Shown piece by piece: positions 27,350 to 36,244 of a stretch of 64,000 bases of DNA. The stretch spans positions 1,426,001-1,490,000 of the forward strand of contig NZ_JBLXJC010000001.1 in the NCBI RefSeq assembly GCF_048269205.1. Direction: 5' to 3'. The notes beneath the pieces were generated by a model. It worked only from the letters and a program-made list of their open reading frames with translations. It was not told the origin of the DNA and made no database searches. The position numbers and the translations under genes were made by a program. Positions within the stretch are counted from its first letter, which is position 1; the number at the start of each line of letters is the position of its first letter. The DNA is from Emcibacter sp048269205 (GTDB taxonomy: Bacteria; Pseudomonadota; Alphaproteobacteria; Sphingomonadales; Emcibacteraceae).

Positions 27350-28122
27350 GTGGAAAAGAACATCTCGGTTACAATATAGTTTGTCAGCAGGATCAGCATG
27401 CAGGCGGAGACCACAGCGTTAGTCGTGGCTACGCCCACGCCTTGCGCACCACCGCGGCTGTTGAAGCCGTGATAACAACCCATCAGGGAAATCACAAAAC
27501 CAAAGACAGCGCCCTTGGTCAGGCTGGCGCGAATATCGGTGGCTTCCAGAAATTCCATGGTGGTGGTCATATAGACGCTGGGATTAAAACCCAGCTTGCC
27601 GGTGGCGATCAGAAAGCCGCCCATAACCCCTACGGTATCGGCCACAATAACCAGCATGAAGGGCATCATGATCAGGGTGGCGAGAATACGCGGGGCAATA
27701 AGATATTTGAACGGGTCGGTGGACAGGGTGGCCAGGGCGTCAATCTGTTCGGTCACCCGCATGGTGCCGATTTCGGCGGCCATGGAGGCACTGACCCGCC
27801 CGGCAACAATCAGGCCGCAGAGGACGGGGCCCAGTTCACGCACAATGCCGATCACGACGATGGAAGGCAGAACGCTTTCGGCATCGAAACGGGAGCCGCC
27901 CTCATAGATGTTGAGCGCCAGAGCAGCACCGGTAAACAGTGCCGTCAGCCCGACCACCGGCAGGCTGTAGTATCCGATCACCATCATCTGCCGGACAATG
28001 GCCCGGGGATAGAAGGGGGGCACGAACATGTGAGTTACTGCAGAATAGGCAAAGATCCCAAGCTGGCCTGCCGCCTGAAGAAAACTAAAAACTACGCGTC
28101 CGATTCTGGCTAGAAAATTCAT
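27346..28122 (-). CDS. MlaE-type ABC transporter permease
   Basis: The 258-residue permease of the MlaE family has five to six membrane helices, an N-terminal amphipathic segment and the conserved RELGPVLCGLIVAGRV motif followed by EIGTMRVTEQIDAL. With MlaF it should move phospholipids between the membranes. Genes of the MCE substrate-binding subunit are not adjacent. It starts 19 bases after the alr stop. Confidence 0.93.
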   Translation of the reverse strand: MNFLARIGRVVFSFLQAAGQLGIFAYSAVTHMFVPPFYPRAIVRQMMVIGYYSLPVVGLTALFTGAALALNIYEGGSRFDAESVLPSIVVIGIVRELGPVLCGLIVAGRVSASMAAEIGTMRVTEQIDALATLSTDPFKYLIAPRILATLIMMPFMLVIVADTVGVMGGFLIATGKLGFNPSVYMTTTMEFLEATDIRASLTKGAVFGFVISLMGCYHGFNSRGGAQGVGVATTNAVVSACMLILLTNYIVTEMFFST

Positions 28123-28141
28123 TTGATCCGCAACCTGCTTG

Positions 28142-29260
28142 TTATTTTACCGGAATATAGACTCTCTGATAACGCTCCCGAACCCCGGTCAGTATTTCAT
28201 ACTGGCTTAGGTTAGACAGTTCGGACGCCTTTTCAAGTGTTATATGCTGTCCCAACAGTTCAATGGCATCGCCTTCCGAGACGGCGGCAAAAGCCTGTCC
28301 CGAAATATCAATGGCGAGCATATCCATGGAAACCCGCCCGACCACCGGTACTTCTGTGCCTGAAAGATAAAGATGTCCCACATTATTGAACACCTGCAGG
28401 TAACCGTCTGCGTAACCGATGTTTACAATGGCGATACGGCTTCTCTGCGGCGCCGTCCAGGTGGTGCCGTATCCGACGCCCATGCCTTCCCGGAGTTCCC
28501 GCACCTGGAGGATACGACCTGTAATGGTGAATGTCTGGCGAATACCGCCGGGCAGGGAAGCCGTTTGTGACGGGTTGCCTCCGAACAGGAGGAGACCGGG
28601 GCGCACCAAATCGAAATGATAGTCCCGCCCCAGCAATATGCCGCCGGAATTAGCCAGCGATGCCGGTATGCCGGGGAACGAGGCGCATATTTCCCTGAAG
28701 CTGCCGAGCTGGCGGCTATTAAGGGAACTGGACCTGTCGTCGGCGCAGGCCAGGTGGCTCATGATGAGGGTGACATTTACCCCTTTGAGGGTGTTTTTGT
28801 GGTCCAGCAACCGGATTGTTTCTTCCGGCGACAAACCAAGTCTGTTGATACCCGTATCGAAATGAAGGGCGCAGGGCTGGCCGCGGCCGTTGTTTTTCCA
28901 AAAGGCAAGCTGCTCAGGGCTGTTTATGACCGGTCGCAGATTAAACTCCGCAAAATAGTCTTCATGGCCGGGGAAAAGCCCGTTGAGCACATAAATTACC
29001 GCTTCGGCGGTATGCTGGCGCAATTCAACAGCCTCGGCCAGGTTGGCCACAAAGAAGTCGCTGCATCCGGCTTCGTGAAACAGGGCCGGCGCGACCTCTG
29101 CAATGCCCATGCCGTAAGCATCGGCTTTGACCATGGCGGCAGCGTCGGCACCATTGGCAAGTTCGCGAACCGTGTGGTAGTTTTCAATAATTGCCGGCAG
29201 GTCAACGGTCAGGGTGGCCTGGCAATCTGCAGGCAGAGACGTTTGCAAGTCCACTGGCAT
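28142..29260 (-). CDS. Alanine racemase Alr
   Basis: PLP-dependent enzyme that interconverts L- and D-alanine for peptidoglycan. The 372 residues include Lys45 in MVKADAYG, which binds PLP, and the catalytic tyrosine in the GYGTTW segment of the C-terminal domain, plus RVSMDM. The start overlaps the dnaB stop by one base (TGATG), so expression is tied to the replicative helicase, as in many Alphaproteobacteria. Confidence 0.96.
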   Translation of the reverse strand: MPVDLQTSLPADCQATLTVDLPAIIENYHTVRELANGADAAAMVKADAYGMGIAEVAPALFHEAGCSDFFVANLAEAVELRQHTAEAVIYVLNGLFPGHEDYFAEFNLRPVINSPEQLAFWKNNGRGQPCALHFDTGINRLGLSPEETIRLLDHKNTLKGVNVTLIMSHLACADDRSSSLNSRQLGSFREICASFPGIPASLANSGGILLGRDYHFDLVRPGLLLFGGNPSQTASLPGGIRQTFTITGRILQVRELREGMGVGYGTTWTAPQRSRIAIVNIGYADGYLQVFNNVGHLYLSGTEVPVVGRVSMDMLAIDISGQAFAAVSEGDAIELLGQHITLEKASELSNLSQYEILTGVRERYQRVYIPVK

Positions 29261-30771
29261 CAGGTGAAACGCTCCGGAAGATGATCATCGGCCACGGGCG
29301 GGTCGGAGAATTTGGTGGTTTCACTGCTGAAGTTAAGCTCGATAATGCCGGTGGGGCCGTGGCGCTGTTTACCAATGATGAATTCCGCCTTGCCGTGCAT
29401 TTTGTCACATTCTTCAAGCCAGATGGCGTGTTCCGGTGTGCCGGGGTCCGGCTGTTGCTGATGCAGGTAATATTCCGGGCGGTAGACAAAGGTCACCATA
29501 TCCGCATCCTGTTCGATGGAACCGGATTCCCTCAGGTCCGATAGAAGCGGACGTTTGTTATCGCGGGATTCGATGGTACGGCTGAGCTGGGAAAGAGCTA
29601 AAACCGGAATCTGAAGTTCTTTCGCCAACCCTTTGAGTCCACGGGTAATTTCTGAAATTTCCTGAACCCGGTTTTCAGGGCCACGTCCGCGATCTCCACC
29701 GCGCAAAAGCTGCAGATAGTCAACAATTAGTAATCCTAGTCCATGTTGGCGCTTGAGACGCCGGGCCCGGGTTCTGAGGCCACCAATGCTGAGTGACGGC
29801 GTGTCGTCAATAAACAGGGGCAGCTCCTCCAGCTCCATGCTGGTACGGGCGAGGGCAGCAAACTGATCCTGGTTGATCTGGCCTTTCCTCAGGTCCTGGG
29901 ACGGTAGGTTGGCCTGTTCGGCAAGAATACGGGTCGCCAGCTGGTCGGCGGACATCTCAAGGGAGAAAAAAGCTGTCACAGCGCCCCGGTTTTCCTCGTG
30001 CGGGATCCCGGCCTGCAGTTGCTCCATATAGAATTTGGCGGCATTAAAGGCAATATTTGTCGCCAGGGCGGTTTTCCCCATGGCAGGGCGTCCGGCCAGA
30101 ATCATCAGGTCAGACTTGTGCAGGCCACCAATATGATTGTTAATGGAGGTAAAGCCTGTGGTGATACCGGAAAGTTTGCCGGCATTTTTCCGGGAGATCT
30201 CGATAATATTGACGGCTTCAGCAGCCGCCTTGGCAAAGGCTTTGAAGCCACCCTCCGAGGCGCCGGTTTCAGCCAGTGAATAGAGTGACCGTTCGGCGCG
30301 TTCGATCTGGTCCTGGGCTGTTTTGTCCACGTCGTGGTCATAGGCCTCGTTAACGATCTCCGTCCCCACGTTGATCAGCTCACGCTTGAGCGCCATCTGA
30401 TGAATGATCTGACCATATTCAGCTGCATTGATGATACTGATGGCAGAAGAGGCTAGGGAGGCCAGATATCGGGCACCGCCCACATCCGCCAGATGTTCCT
30501 CTTTCTCGAAATAGGGTTTCAGGGTCACCGGAGAGGCCACAAGGCCTTTTTCAATCAGTTTGCGGGTAGCTTCATAGATTTTCTGATGGGCAGGATTAAT
30601 GAAATGTTCTGCATCAAGAAAGTCCTGGACTTTGCTCAGGGCCTCATTGTTTGTCAGAATAGCGCCCAGCAACGCCTGCTCGGCTTCCAGATTATGAGGT
30701 GTTTCGCGGAAAGTTCCGCTTACCACATTGTCATTTTCCTCTTGCAGAGGGATGTCTGGAAAATCTTCCAT
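29260..30771 (-). CDS. Replicative DNA helicase DnaB
   Basis: Hexameric helicase that unwinds DNA at the replication fork. The 503 residues have the N-terminal primase-interaction domain (PHNLEAEQALLGAIL), a linker, and the RecA-like motor with Walker A AGRPAMGKTA and the DYLQL segment. No intein is present in the P-loop or elsewhere, judging by the normal length. It is separated from rplI upstream by a terminator, so it likely has its own promoter. Confidence 0.97.
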   Translation of the reverse strand: MEDFPDIPLQEENDNVVSGTFRETPHNLEAEQALLGAILTNNEALSKVQDFLDAEHFINPAHQKIYEATRKLIEKGLVASPVTLKPYFEKEEHLADVGGARYLASLASSAISIINAAEYGQIIHQMALKRELINVGTEIVNEAYDHDVDKTAQDQIERAERSLYSLAETGASEGGFKAFAKAAAEAVNIIEISRKNAGKLSGITTGFTSINNHIGGLHKSDLMILAGRPAMGKTALATNIAFNAAKFYMEQLQAGIPHEENRGAVTAFFSLEMSADQLATRILAEQANLPSQDLRKGQINQDQFAALARTSMELEELPLFIDDTPSLSIGGLRTRARRLKRQHGLGLLIVDYLQLLRGGDRGRGPENRVQEISEITRGLKGLAKELQIPVLALSQLSRTIESRDNKRPLLSDLRESGSIEQDADMVTFVYRPEYYLHQQQPDPGTPEHAIWLEECDKMHGKAEFIIGKQRHGPTGIIELNFSSETTKFSDPPVADDHLPERFT

Positions 30772-30793
30772 AATTTATATTCTGCTCCGACTC

Positions 30794-30820
30794 TTTATAG
30801 TGACAATAGTAGTCTGTAAA
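30794..30820 (-). promoter_or_regulatory. Candidate dnaB promoter
   Basis: On the minus strand TTTACA (at 30815-30820) and TATAAA (at 30794-30799) are 15 bases apart, some 23 bases before the dnaB start. It lies downstream of the rplI terminator, where a new promoter is needed. Confidence 0.4.
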
Positions 30821-30866
30821 CCTGTTAGAAACAAGGAGCTCTAGTGGCAAAAATTGGACCGGAAAC

Positions 30867-30894
30867 AAAAAAGGGCAGCCATGAGGCTGCCCTT
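30867..30894 (-). terminator. Terminator of the rpsF-rpsR-rplI transcript
   Basis: The 10-base-pair stem AAGGGCAGCC / GGCTGCCCTT (30871-30880 with 30885-30894) has a 4-base loop and, on the minus strand, runs into a series of six T (30867-30872). It begins 27 bases after the rplI stop. Confidence 0.88.
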
Positions 30895-30920
30895 CCTGAA
30901 AAATTATTTCCAGAAGAAAA

Positions 30921-31589
30921 TTATTCAGATTTTTCTTCTTCTTCGGCTTCGCCAACTGAAGCTTCTTCTTCAGCAACTTCTTCCTCGGCAGCAGCCTGAA
31001 CTTCAGCTTCTTCTTCCTCAGTCAGGGCAGCTTCAGCAGCTTCGGCAGCTTCCTGAGTTTCAAAGTAATCTTCAACAGAGATTTCGGCAGCTTCTTCCTC
31101 TGCAGCAGCAGCGGCGACGCCTTTTTCCTGCATCTCGGCTTCGGCTTCAGAGCGGGCCACGTTGATTTTCACAGTGATGCTCACTTCAGGGTGCAGGCGG
31201 ATTTCAACTTCCTCGATGCCCAGCGCCTTGATGGCACGATCCAGGACCACCTGGCTGCGGGCAACGCTGTAACCCTGCTCGGAAAGGACATCGACAATGT
31301 CGCGGGTGGAAACGGAACCGTAAAGCTGACCGGTTTCACCAGCGCTGCGGATAATAACAGCGGAAACATTGTCCATCTTGGCGGCAACGGCTTCAGCTTC
31401 TTTTTTGGCTTCCAGGTTGCGGGCTTCGATTTCCTTGCGCTGAGCCTCAAAGACTTCAAGATTGCTCTTGGTGGCGCGAAGCGCCTTGTTCTGGGGCAGC
31501 AGGTAGTTACGGGCAAAGCCGTTTTTAACTTTTACCACATCACCGATCTGGCCCAGTTTTGCAACGCGTTCTAGCAGAATGACTTCCAT
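30921..31589 (-). CDS. 50S ribosomal protein L9
   Basis: Large-subunit protein at the base of the L1 stalk. The first 150 residues are a normal L9 (MEVILLERVAKLGQIGDVVKVKNG..., connecting helix, C-terminal domain). A further 70 residues of almost pure Glu and Ala follow, making 222 in total against about 149 in E. coli. Alphaproteobacterial L9 proteins often have longer tails; the purpose of this acidic one is unknown. It is the last gene of rpsF-rpsR-rplI. Confidence 0.96.
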   Translation of the reverse strand: MEVILLERVAKLGQIGDVVKVKNGFARNYLLPQNKALRATKSNLEVFEAQRKEIEARNLEAKKEAEAVAAKMDNVSAVIIRSAGETGQLYGSVSTRDIVDVLSEQGYSVARSQVVLDRAIKALGIEEVEIRLHPEVSITVKINVARSEAEAEMQEKGVAAAAAEEEAAEISVEDYFETQEAAEAAEAALTEEEEAEVQAAAEEEVAEEEASVGEAEEEEKSE

Positions 31590-31600
31590 AACAAATCTCC

Positions 31601-31864
31601 CTACTGAATCACATATGGCAGAAGAGCCAGGTTCCGGGCGCGTTTTATGGCGCGGGCCAGTTCACGCTGTTTCTTTGCAGAAACGGCAGTAATACGGCTG
31701 GGAACGATCTTTCCGCGTTCGGAAATATATTTGGACAGCATGCGCACGTCCTTGTAATCGATTTTCGGCGCACCTTCACCGGAGAACGGGCAGGTTTTGC
31801 GACGACGGAAAAACGGACGACGGGCGCCGCCGCCTGACCGAGTATTTTCTCTTTTCTCTGACAT
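31601..31864 (-). CDS. 30S ribosomal protein S18
   Basis: The 87 residues contain the S18 core CPFSGEGAPKIDYKDV and the basic KKQRELARAIKRARNLALLPY helix that binds 16S rRNA beside S6. Length is normal. It lies between rpsF and rplI, 11 bases before rplI, in the standard order. Confidence 0.97.
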   Translation of the reverse strand: MSEKRENTRSGGGARRPFFRRRKTCPFSGEGAPKIDYKDVRMLSKYISERGKIVPSRITAVSAKKQRELARAIKRARNLALLPYVIQ

Positions 31865-31889
31865 AATTATTGTCCTTTACCAGAAATTC

Positions 31890-32354
31890 TTAGGAGTCAG
31901 ACGAAGCTGATTTTTCGCTACGATCACTGCGTTCTGCGCGGTCACCACGATCTCCACGATCATTACGGTCGCCACGATCATTACGCTCAAAACGTCCGCC
32001 GCGGTTGTCGCGTCCATCGCGGTCTTCACGACCTTTGGATTTAAGAACGACAGATTCACCTTCTTCAAATTCGTCTACGCGAACGGTCATATAGCGAACT
32101 ACATCCTCGTGCAGGCGGGAGTTACGCTCCAGTTCTGCCACGGCAGCTGCGGGTCCGTCCACATTCAGGTGAACATAATGACCTTTTTTGTATTTCTTGA
32201 TACGATAGGCAAGATTACGCAGACCCCAATATTCTGATTTGGTCACTTTGCCGCCATTGTTTTCAATGACGGATGTCAGATCATTGGTAATCGCTTCAAC
32301 CTGTTGAGGTTGGATATCCTGCCGAGCGATATATGTATATTCATAACAAGGCAT
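31890..32354 (-). CDS. 30S ribosomal protein S6
   Basis: Pairs with S18 on the small-subunit platform. The first 105 residues form the S6 fold (MPCYEYTYIARQD..., WGLRNLAYRIKKYKKGHYV). A tail of about 47 residues (108-154) is built from Arg, Asp, Gly and Asn in short RGD/RND-like repeats, then ends in Ser/Asp. E. coli S6 also has a C-terminal tail, glutamylated by RimK, but of different composition. First gene of the operon. Confidence 0.96.
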   Translation of the reverse strand: MPCYEYTYIARQDIQPQQVEAITNDLTSVIENNGGKVTKSEYWGLRNLAYRIKKYKKGHYVHLNVDGPAAAVAELERNSRLHEDVVRYMTVRVDEFEEGESVVLKSKGREDRDGRDNRGGRFERNDRGDRNDRGDRGDRAERSDRSEKSASSDS

Positions 32355-32477
32355 CGGTATTCCTTTTAACCTTTAAGAGTTTCAACATTCCGGGGTGACC
32401 ACGAATATCAAATGCGTCACATTACGAAATCAACCGAAGTGGTTTCCGTCCCCGACATGCAGGGGCAGAAGGCGCGA

Positions 32478-32505
32478 TATATACATGAACCATTGACAAA
32501 TACAA
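32478..32505 (-). promoter_or_regulatory. rpsF operon promoter
   Basis: On the minus strand TTGTAT (at 32500-32505) and TATATA (at 32478-32483) are separated by 16 bases. The start would leave a leader of about 115 bases before rpsF, long enough for ribosomal-protein feedback. Confidence 0.5.
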
Positions 32506-32616
32506 GCCTTTTCCCGGAAAAAACCGGCAGAATTCCCTGAAAAAATCTGTCGGGTTTACAAAGAACGATAAAAGCGGCAATTTATCACGGCCTGTTAAGC
32601 ATTTTTTCAAGTTCCC

Positions 32617-32644
32617 TTGACACATTCCCGGCATGCTTTAAGAG
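32617..32644 (+). promoter_or_regulatory. Candidate fabD promoter
   Basis: A perfect TTGACA at 32617-32622 is followed after 16 bases by TAAGAG (32639-32644), a weak -10. It precedes the fabD start by about 40 bases and would drive fabD-fabG. Confidence 0.45.
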
Positions 32645-32684
32645 AAGGCAAAGACAACTCAATGATAAAGAGGGAAATAACTTT

Positions 32685-33632
32685 ATGACACGTGCATTTA
32701 CGTTTCCGGGACAGGGAAGCCAGGTTGTCGGCATGGGCAGGGAACTGGCGGAAAGCCGTCCCGTCGCCGCCCGGGTTTTCGAAGAAGTCAATGACGCGCT
32801 GGGGCAGGATCTCAGATCAGTCATGTTCGATGGTCCGCAGGAAGAGCTGACCCTTACCCATAATGCTCAGCCGGCCCTGATGGCCGTCAGCATCGCCGTC
32901 ATGCGCGTGCTGGAAGAAGATTTCGGCGTGAAGCTTCAGGATGCGGCGGCTTATGTGGCCGGTCATTCCCTTGGGGAGTATTCAGCACTGACTGCAGCCG
33001 GCGCGCTTTCCCTTTCCGATGCAGCGAAACTGTTGCGTCTTCGTGGTGAAGCCATGCAGCGTGCCGTTCCCGTTGGCGAAGGTGCCATGGCGGCAATCCT
33101 GGGGCTTGAGATGGAAGCCGTAGAGGAAGTGGTTAAAGAGGCCGCACAGGGAGATATCTGTACTGCTGCCAATGATAATGCCAACGGTCAGATTGTGATC
33201 AGCGGTCACAAAGCGGCTGTGGAGCGTGCCATTCCCATTGCCAAGGAAAAAGGCGCGATGAAAGGTGTCCTTCTTCCGGTGAGTGCTCCGTTCCATTGCG
33301 CCCTGATGCAGCCGGCAGCAGAAGAAATGAAGGCCGCACTTGCAGAAACAACCATAAATGCGCCTGCGGTCCCGGTAATTGCCAATGTTACCGCGGCACC
33401 GGAAAGCGATCCTGTGAAAATTCGTGATCTTCTGGTGGAGCAGGTAACAGGACGTGTGCGCTGGCGCGAAAGCGTCCTGAAAATGGGTGAACTCGGCGTT
33501 GATACCCTGGTCGAGGCTGGCGCCGGGAAAGTACTGACCGGCATGGTGCGGCGGATCGACAAGTCAATCAGCGGTATTTCGCTGCAGACGGCGGAAGAGA
33601 TCGAGGCTTTCGCGGCTTCTCTGAAGAACTGA
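32685..33632 (+). CDS. Malonyl-CoA:ACP transacylase FabD
   Basis: Loads malonyl groups onto acyl carrier protein for fatty acid synthesis. The 315 residues begin with the FPGQGSQ motif, have the nucleophile Ser95 in GHSLG and the histidine His204 in SAPFHC. Length is normal. It opens the fabD-fabG-acpP-fabF block, 20 bases before fabG. Confidence 0.97.
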   Translation: MTRAFTFPGQGSQVVGMGRELAESRPVAARVFEEVNDALGQDLRSVMFDGPQEELTLTHNAQPALMAVSIAVMRVLEEDFGVKLQDAAAYVAGHSLGEYSALTAAGALSLSDAAKLLRLRGEAMQRAVPVGEGAMAAILGLEMEAVEEVVKEAAQGDICTAANDNANGQIVISGHKAAVERAIPIAKEKGAMKGVLLPVSAPFHCALMQPAAEEMKAALAETTINAPAVPVIANVTAAPESDPVKIRDLLVEQVTGRVRWRESVLKMGELGVDTLVEAGAGKVLTGMVRRIDKSISGISLQTAEEIEAFAASLKN

Positions 33633-33652
33633 TTTTAACGGGGAGAATTACA

Positions 33653-34390
33653 ATGTTTAATTTAGAGGGAAAATGCGCGCTGGTAACCGGTGCGTCCGGC
33701 GGACTGGGCGCAGCAATCGCCCGTGCCCTTCATGCACAGGGCGCAAAAGTGGCGCTGAGCGGAACACGGGTAGAGCCTCTTGAGGCGCTGGCCGCAGAGC
33801 TGGGTGAGGGAGCTTACGTGGTTCCTGCCAACCTGAGTGATCCGGAAAGCGTTGCCGCTCTGCCAAAAGCGGCAGAGGAAGTTCTGGGACAGATTGATAT
33901 CCTGGTCAATAACGCGGGAATCACACGGGATAATCTGGCCATGCGCCTTAAGGACGAAGATTGGGACCTGGTCCAGCAGGTCAACCTAAAAGCCGCTTTC
34001 AAGCTGAGCCAGGCCATGTTGCGCGGGATGATGAAACGCCGTTTCGGTCGGATCATCAACATTACATCTGTGGTTGGCGTTACCGGCAACCCCGGACAGA
34101 CGAATTATGCTGCCTCAAAAGCAGGCCTCATCGGCATGAGCAAGTCACTGGCACAGGAAGTGGCGAGCCGCGGTATTACGGTCAATTGCCTGGCACCCGG
34201 CTTTATTGAAAGCCCGATGACTGACGTTCTTGATGAGGGTCAGAAAGAACGGATTCTGACTAGTGTGCCCATGGGACGTCTTGGCCAGGCACAGGAAATT
34301 GCCTCTGGCGTCGTCTATCTGGCAAGTGAGGAAGCCGGATATGTAACGGGTCAGACACTTCATGTTAACGGTGGTATGGCTATGATCTGA
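33653..34390 (+). CDS. 3-oxoacyl-ACP reductase FabG
   Basis: NADPH-dependent reductase of the fatty acid elongation cycle. The 245-residue SDR has the cofactor loop TGASGGLG at 12-19, the NNAG motif, and the catalytic set Asn111, Ser139, Tyr152 and Lys156 (YAASK). The CLAPGFIESPMTD segment and ending GGMAMI are typical of FabG. It sits between fabD and acpP. Confidence 0.97.
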   Translation: MFNLEGKCALVTGASGGLGAAIARALHAQGAKVALSGTRVEPLEALAAELGEGAYVVPANLSDPESVAALPKAAEEVLGQIDILVNNAGITRDNLAMRLKDEDWDLVQQVNLKAAFKLSQAMLRGMMKRRFGRIINITSVVGVTGNPGQTNYAASKAGLIGMSKSLAQEVASRGITVNCLAPGFIESPMTDVLDEGQKERILTSVPMGRLGQAQEIASGVVYLASEEAGYVTGQTLHVNGGMAMI

Positions 34391-34506
34391 CGGGCGGGTT
34401 TTTGTACCTGCATATAATGCTTGGCAAATCGCCGGAATTTATGTTAGGTAGCCCTCGAATATTTGAAATGTTTCAATTAGATGGCAAAAAATCACAAGAT
34501 TGTCTT

Positions 34507-34533
34507 TTGAAAATATTGATCTTGGGGTATTTA
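34507..34533 (+). promoter_or_regulatory. Possible acpP promoter
   Basis: TTGAAA (34507-34512) and TATTTA (34528-34533) lie 15 bases apart, about 75 bases before acpP. The 215-base AT-rich gap after fabG suggests that acpP, which is needed in large amounts, has its own promoter, but this particular one is weak. Confidence 0.33.
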
Positions 34534-34605
34534 GTACTGGTTCGCCAGACATAGTTTTGTTACTAACTGGATCAAGTTGATCCACAGAACTAAAGGAAAT
34601 AGAAT

Positions 34606-34839
34606 ATGAGTGACGTAGCTGAGCGCGTTAAAAAAATCGTGGTAGAGCATCTGGGTGTCGAAGAAGACAAGGTATCGGATTCTGCCAGCTTTATTGATGA
34701 TCTGGGCGCCGACAGCCTCGATACTGTTGAACTGGTAATGGCTTTCGAAGAAGAGTTCGGTTGTGAAATTCCTGACGATGCAGCTGAAAAGATCCTCACT
34801 GTTAAGGATGCTATCGATTTCATCAGCGCCAACGCTTAA
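34606..34839 (+). CDS. Acyl carrier protein
   Basis: Small acidic carrier of growing acyl chains. The 77 residues include Ser37 in GADSLDTVELVM, which receives the phosphopantetheine arm from AcpS. Helix pattern and length are standard. It has 215 bases of non-coding sequence before it and 136 after it, so its message may be separate and abundant. Confidence 0.98.
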   Translation: MSDVAERVKKIVVEHLGVEEDKVSDSASFIDDLGADSLDTVELVMAFEEEFGCEIPDDAAEKILTVKDAIDFISANA

Positions 34840-34975
34840 TAACGTAGGCCAGTTTGAATCGTCAAATGCCGCGCAATCCTGCTTGTGCCGATTTCGGTAG
34901 CAGTATTGACGCGGCTTTGTCATATTTGACGCATATTACCGAATAAAAACACTATAAAGAACAGAGGTCGATATT

Positions 34976-36238
34976 ATGAGACGAGTGGTAGTTACGGGAC
35001 TTGGAATGGTTACCCCCCTGGCAACAGGGGTGGAGGCAACCTGGAAAAAGCTTATCGCTGGGGAATCCGGTGCAGGGCCGATCACCAAGTTTGACCCGTC
35101 TGATCTGTCATCACGGATCGCTTGCGAAGTCAAACAGGGCGACGGCACAAACGGAACCTTCAATCCCGACGACTGGATGAGCGCCAAGGACCGCCGCCGT
35201 ATTGACGACTTCATTCTTTACGGCATTGCCGCCTGTGACATGGCGCTGGAAGATTCCGGCTGGAAACCGGAGACAGAAGAAGATCGCTGTCGTACAGGTA
35301 TTCTTGCCGGTTCCGGCATCGGCGGCCTGCCGGGAATTCAGGATGAATCCATCAATATGCACGAACGTGGGGTTCGCCGGGTAAGTCCTCACTTTATTCC
35401 GCGCTGCCTGATCAATCTGATTTCCGGAAATGTTTCTATTCGTCACGGCCTGAAGGGTCCGAACCACGCAGTAGTTACCGCTTGTGCAACAGGCACTCAT
35501 GCGCTGGGCGATGCCGCCCGCTTGATCATGCTTGATGATGCAGATGTGATGGTTGCCGGCGGTGCCGAAGCCGCGATCTGCCGCATTGGTGTCGCAGGTT
35601 TTGCCCAGGCAAAGGCGCTTAGTTCTCACTTCAATGATACTCCGGAAAAGGCTTCTCGTCCGTGGGACCGTGACCGTGATGGATTTGTCATTGGTGAGGG
35701 TGCCGGCATGGTGGTTCTTGAGGAATATGAGCATGCCAAGGCACGCGGCGCCAAAATTTATGCGGAAATTGTCGGTTACGGCCTGTCTGGAGACGCCTAT
35801 CACGTAACGGCGCCGGCACCGGACGGAAACGGCGGCTACCGGGCTATGGAAATGGCACTCAAACGGTCAGGCCTGACGCCTGAGGATATTGACTATGTGA
35901 ATGCCCATGGTACATCCACGCCGCTCGGCGACGAACTGGAATTCGGTGCTGTCAAGCGTCTGTTCGGGGATGCAGCAGGCAAGATTGCCATGTCTTCCAC
36001 GAAATCCGCGATCGGACACCTCCTTGGGGCTGCCGGCAGTACCGAAGCGATTTTCACTATTCTGGCCATGAACCATGGCGTGGTGCCGCCAACCCTGAAT
36101 CTGGACAATCCGTCCGAAGGGGTCGAAGGCATCAACCTGGTACCCCATGAGGCCCAGGACAGGAAAGTCAATGCGGCCCTGTCCAACAGTTTCGGCTTTG
36201 GCGGGACAAACGCTTCCCTGATTTTCAAAGCGGTCTGA
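34976..36238 (+). CDS. 3-oxoacyl-ACP synthase II FabF
   Basis: Condensing enzyme that elongates acyl-ACP with malonyl-ACP. The 420 residues have the Cys-His-His triad: Cys170 in VTACATG, His311 in NAHGTSTPLGD and His348 in KSAIGHLLGAAG. The GFGGTNAS ending is intact. It is followed after 6 bases by mltG, the usual alphaproteobacterial order. Confidence 0.97.
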   Translation: MRRVVVTGLGMVTPLATGVEATWKKLIAGESGAGPITKFDPSDLSSRIACEVKQGDGTNGTFNPDDWMSAKDRRRIDDFILYGIAACDMALEDSGWKPETEEDRCRTGILAGSGIGGLPGIQDESINMHERGVRRVSPHFIPRCLINLISGNVSIRHGLKGPNHAVVTACATGTHALGDAARLIMLDDADVMVAGGAEAAICRIGVAGFAQAKALSSHFNDTPEKASRPWDRDRDGFVIGEGAGMVVLEEYEHAKARGAKIYAEIVGYGLSGDAYHVTAPAPDGNGGYRAMEMALKRSGLTPEDIDYVNAHGTSTPLGDELEFGAVKRLFGDAAGKIAMSSTKSAIGHLLGAAGSTEAIFTILAMNHGVVPPTLNLDNPSEGVEGINLVPHEAQDRKVNAALSNSFGFGGTNASLIFKAV

Positions 36239-36244
36239 CACCCC

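Larger units (their letters stand above)
32355..32684. other. Divergent rpsF/fabD intergenic region
   Basis: This 330-base gap holds the leader of rpsF on the minus strand and the promoter of fabD on the plus strand. No gene is visible. Within the rpsF leader a CCCC/GGGG hairpin (32450-32465) sits near the predicted 5' end, and another short stem lies nearby. In many bacteria S6:S18 bind the rpsF leader; I cannot establish that fold here. Confidence 0.6.

Noticed and set aside
27322..28113. A 263-codon frame on the plus strand
   Set aside because: Antisense to mlaE; its Gly/His/Gln-rich product is a by-product of the membrane-helix codons on the other strand.
34860..34975. A hairpin-like stretch between acpP and fabF as a terminator
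   Set aside because: Short GC-rich pairings are visible but no stable stem followed by T residues could be drawn.
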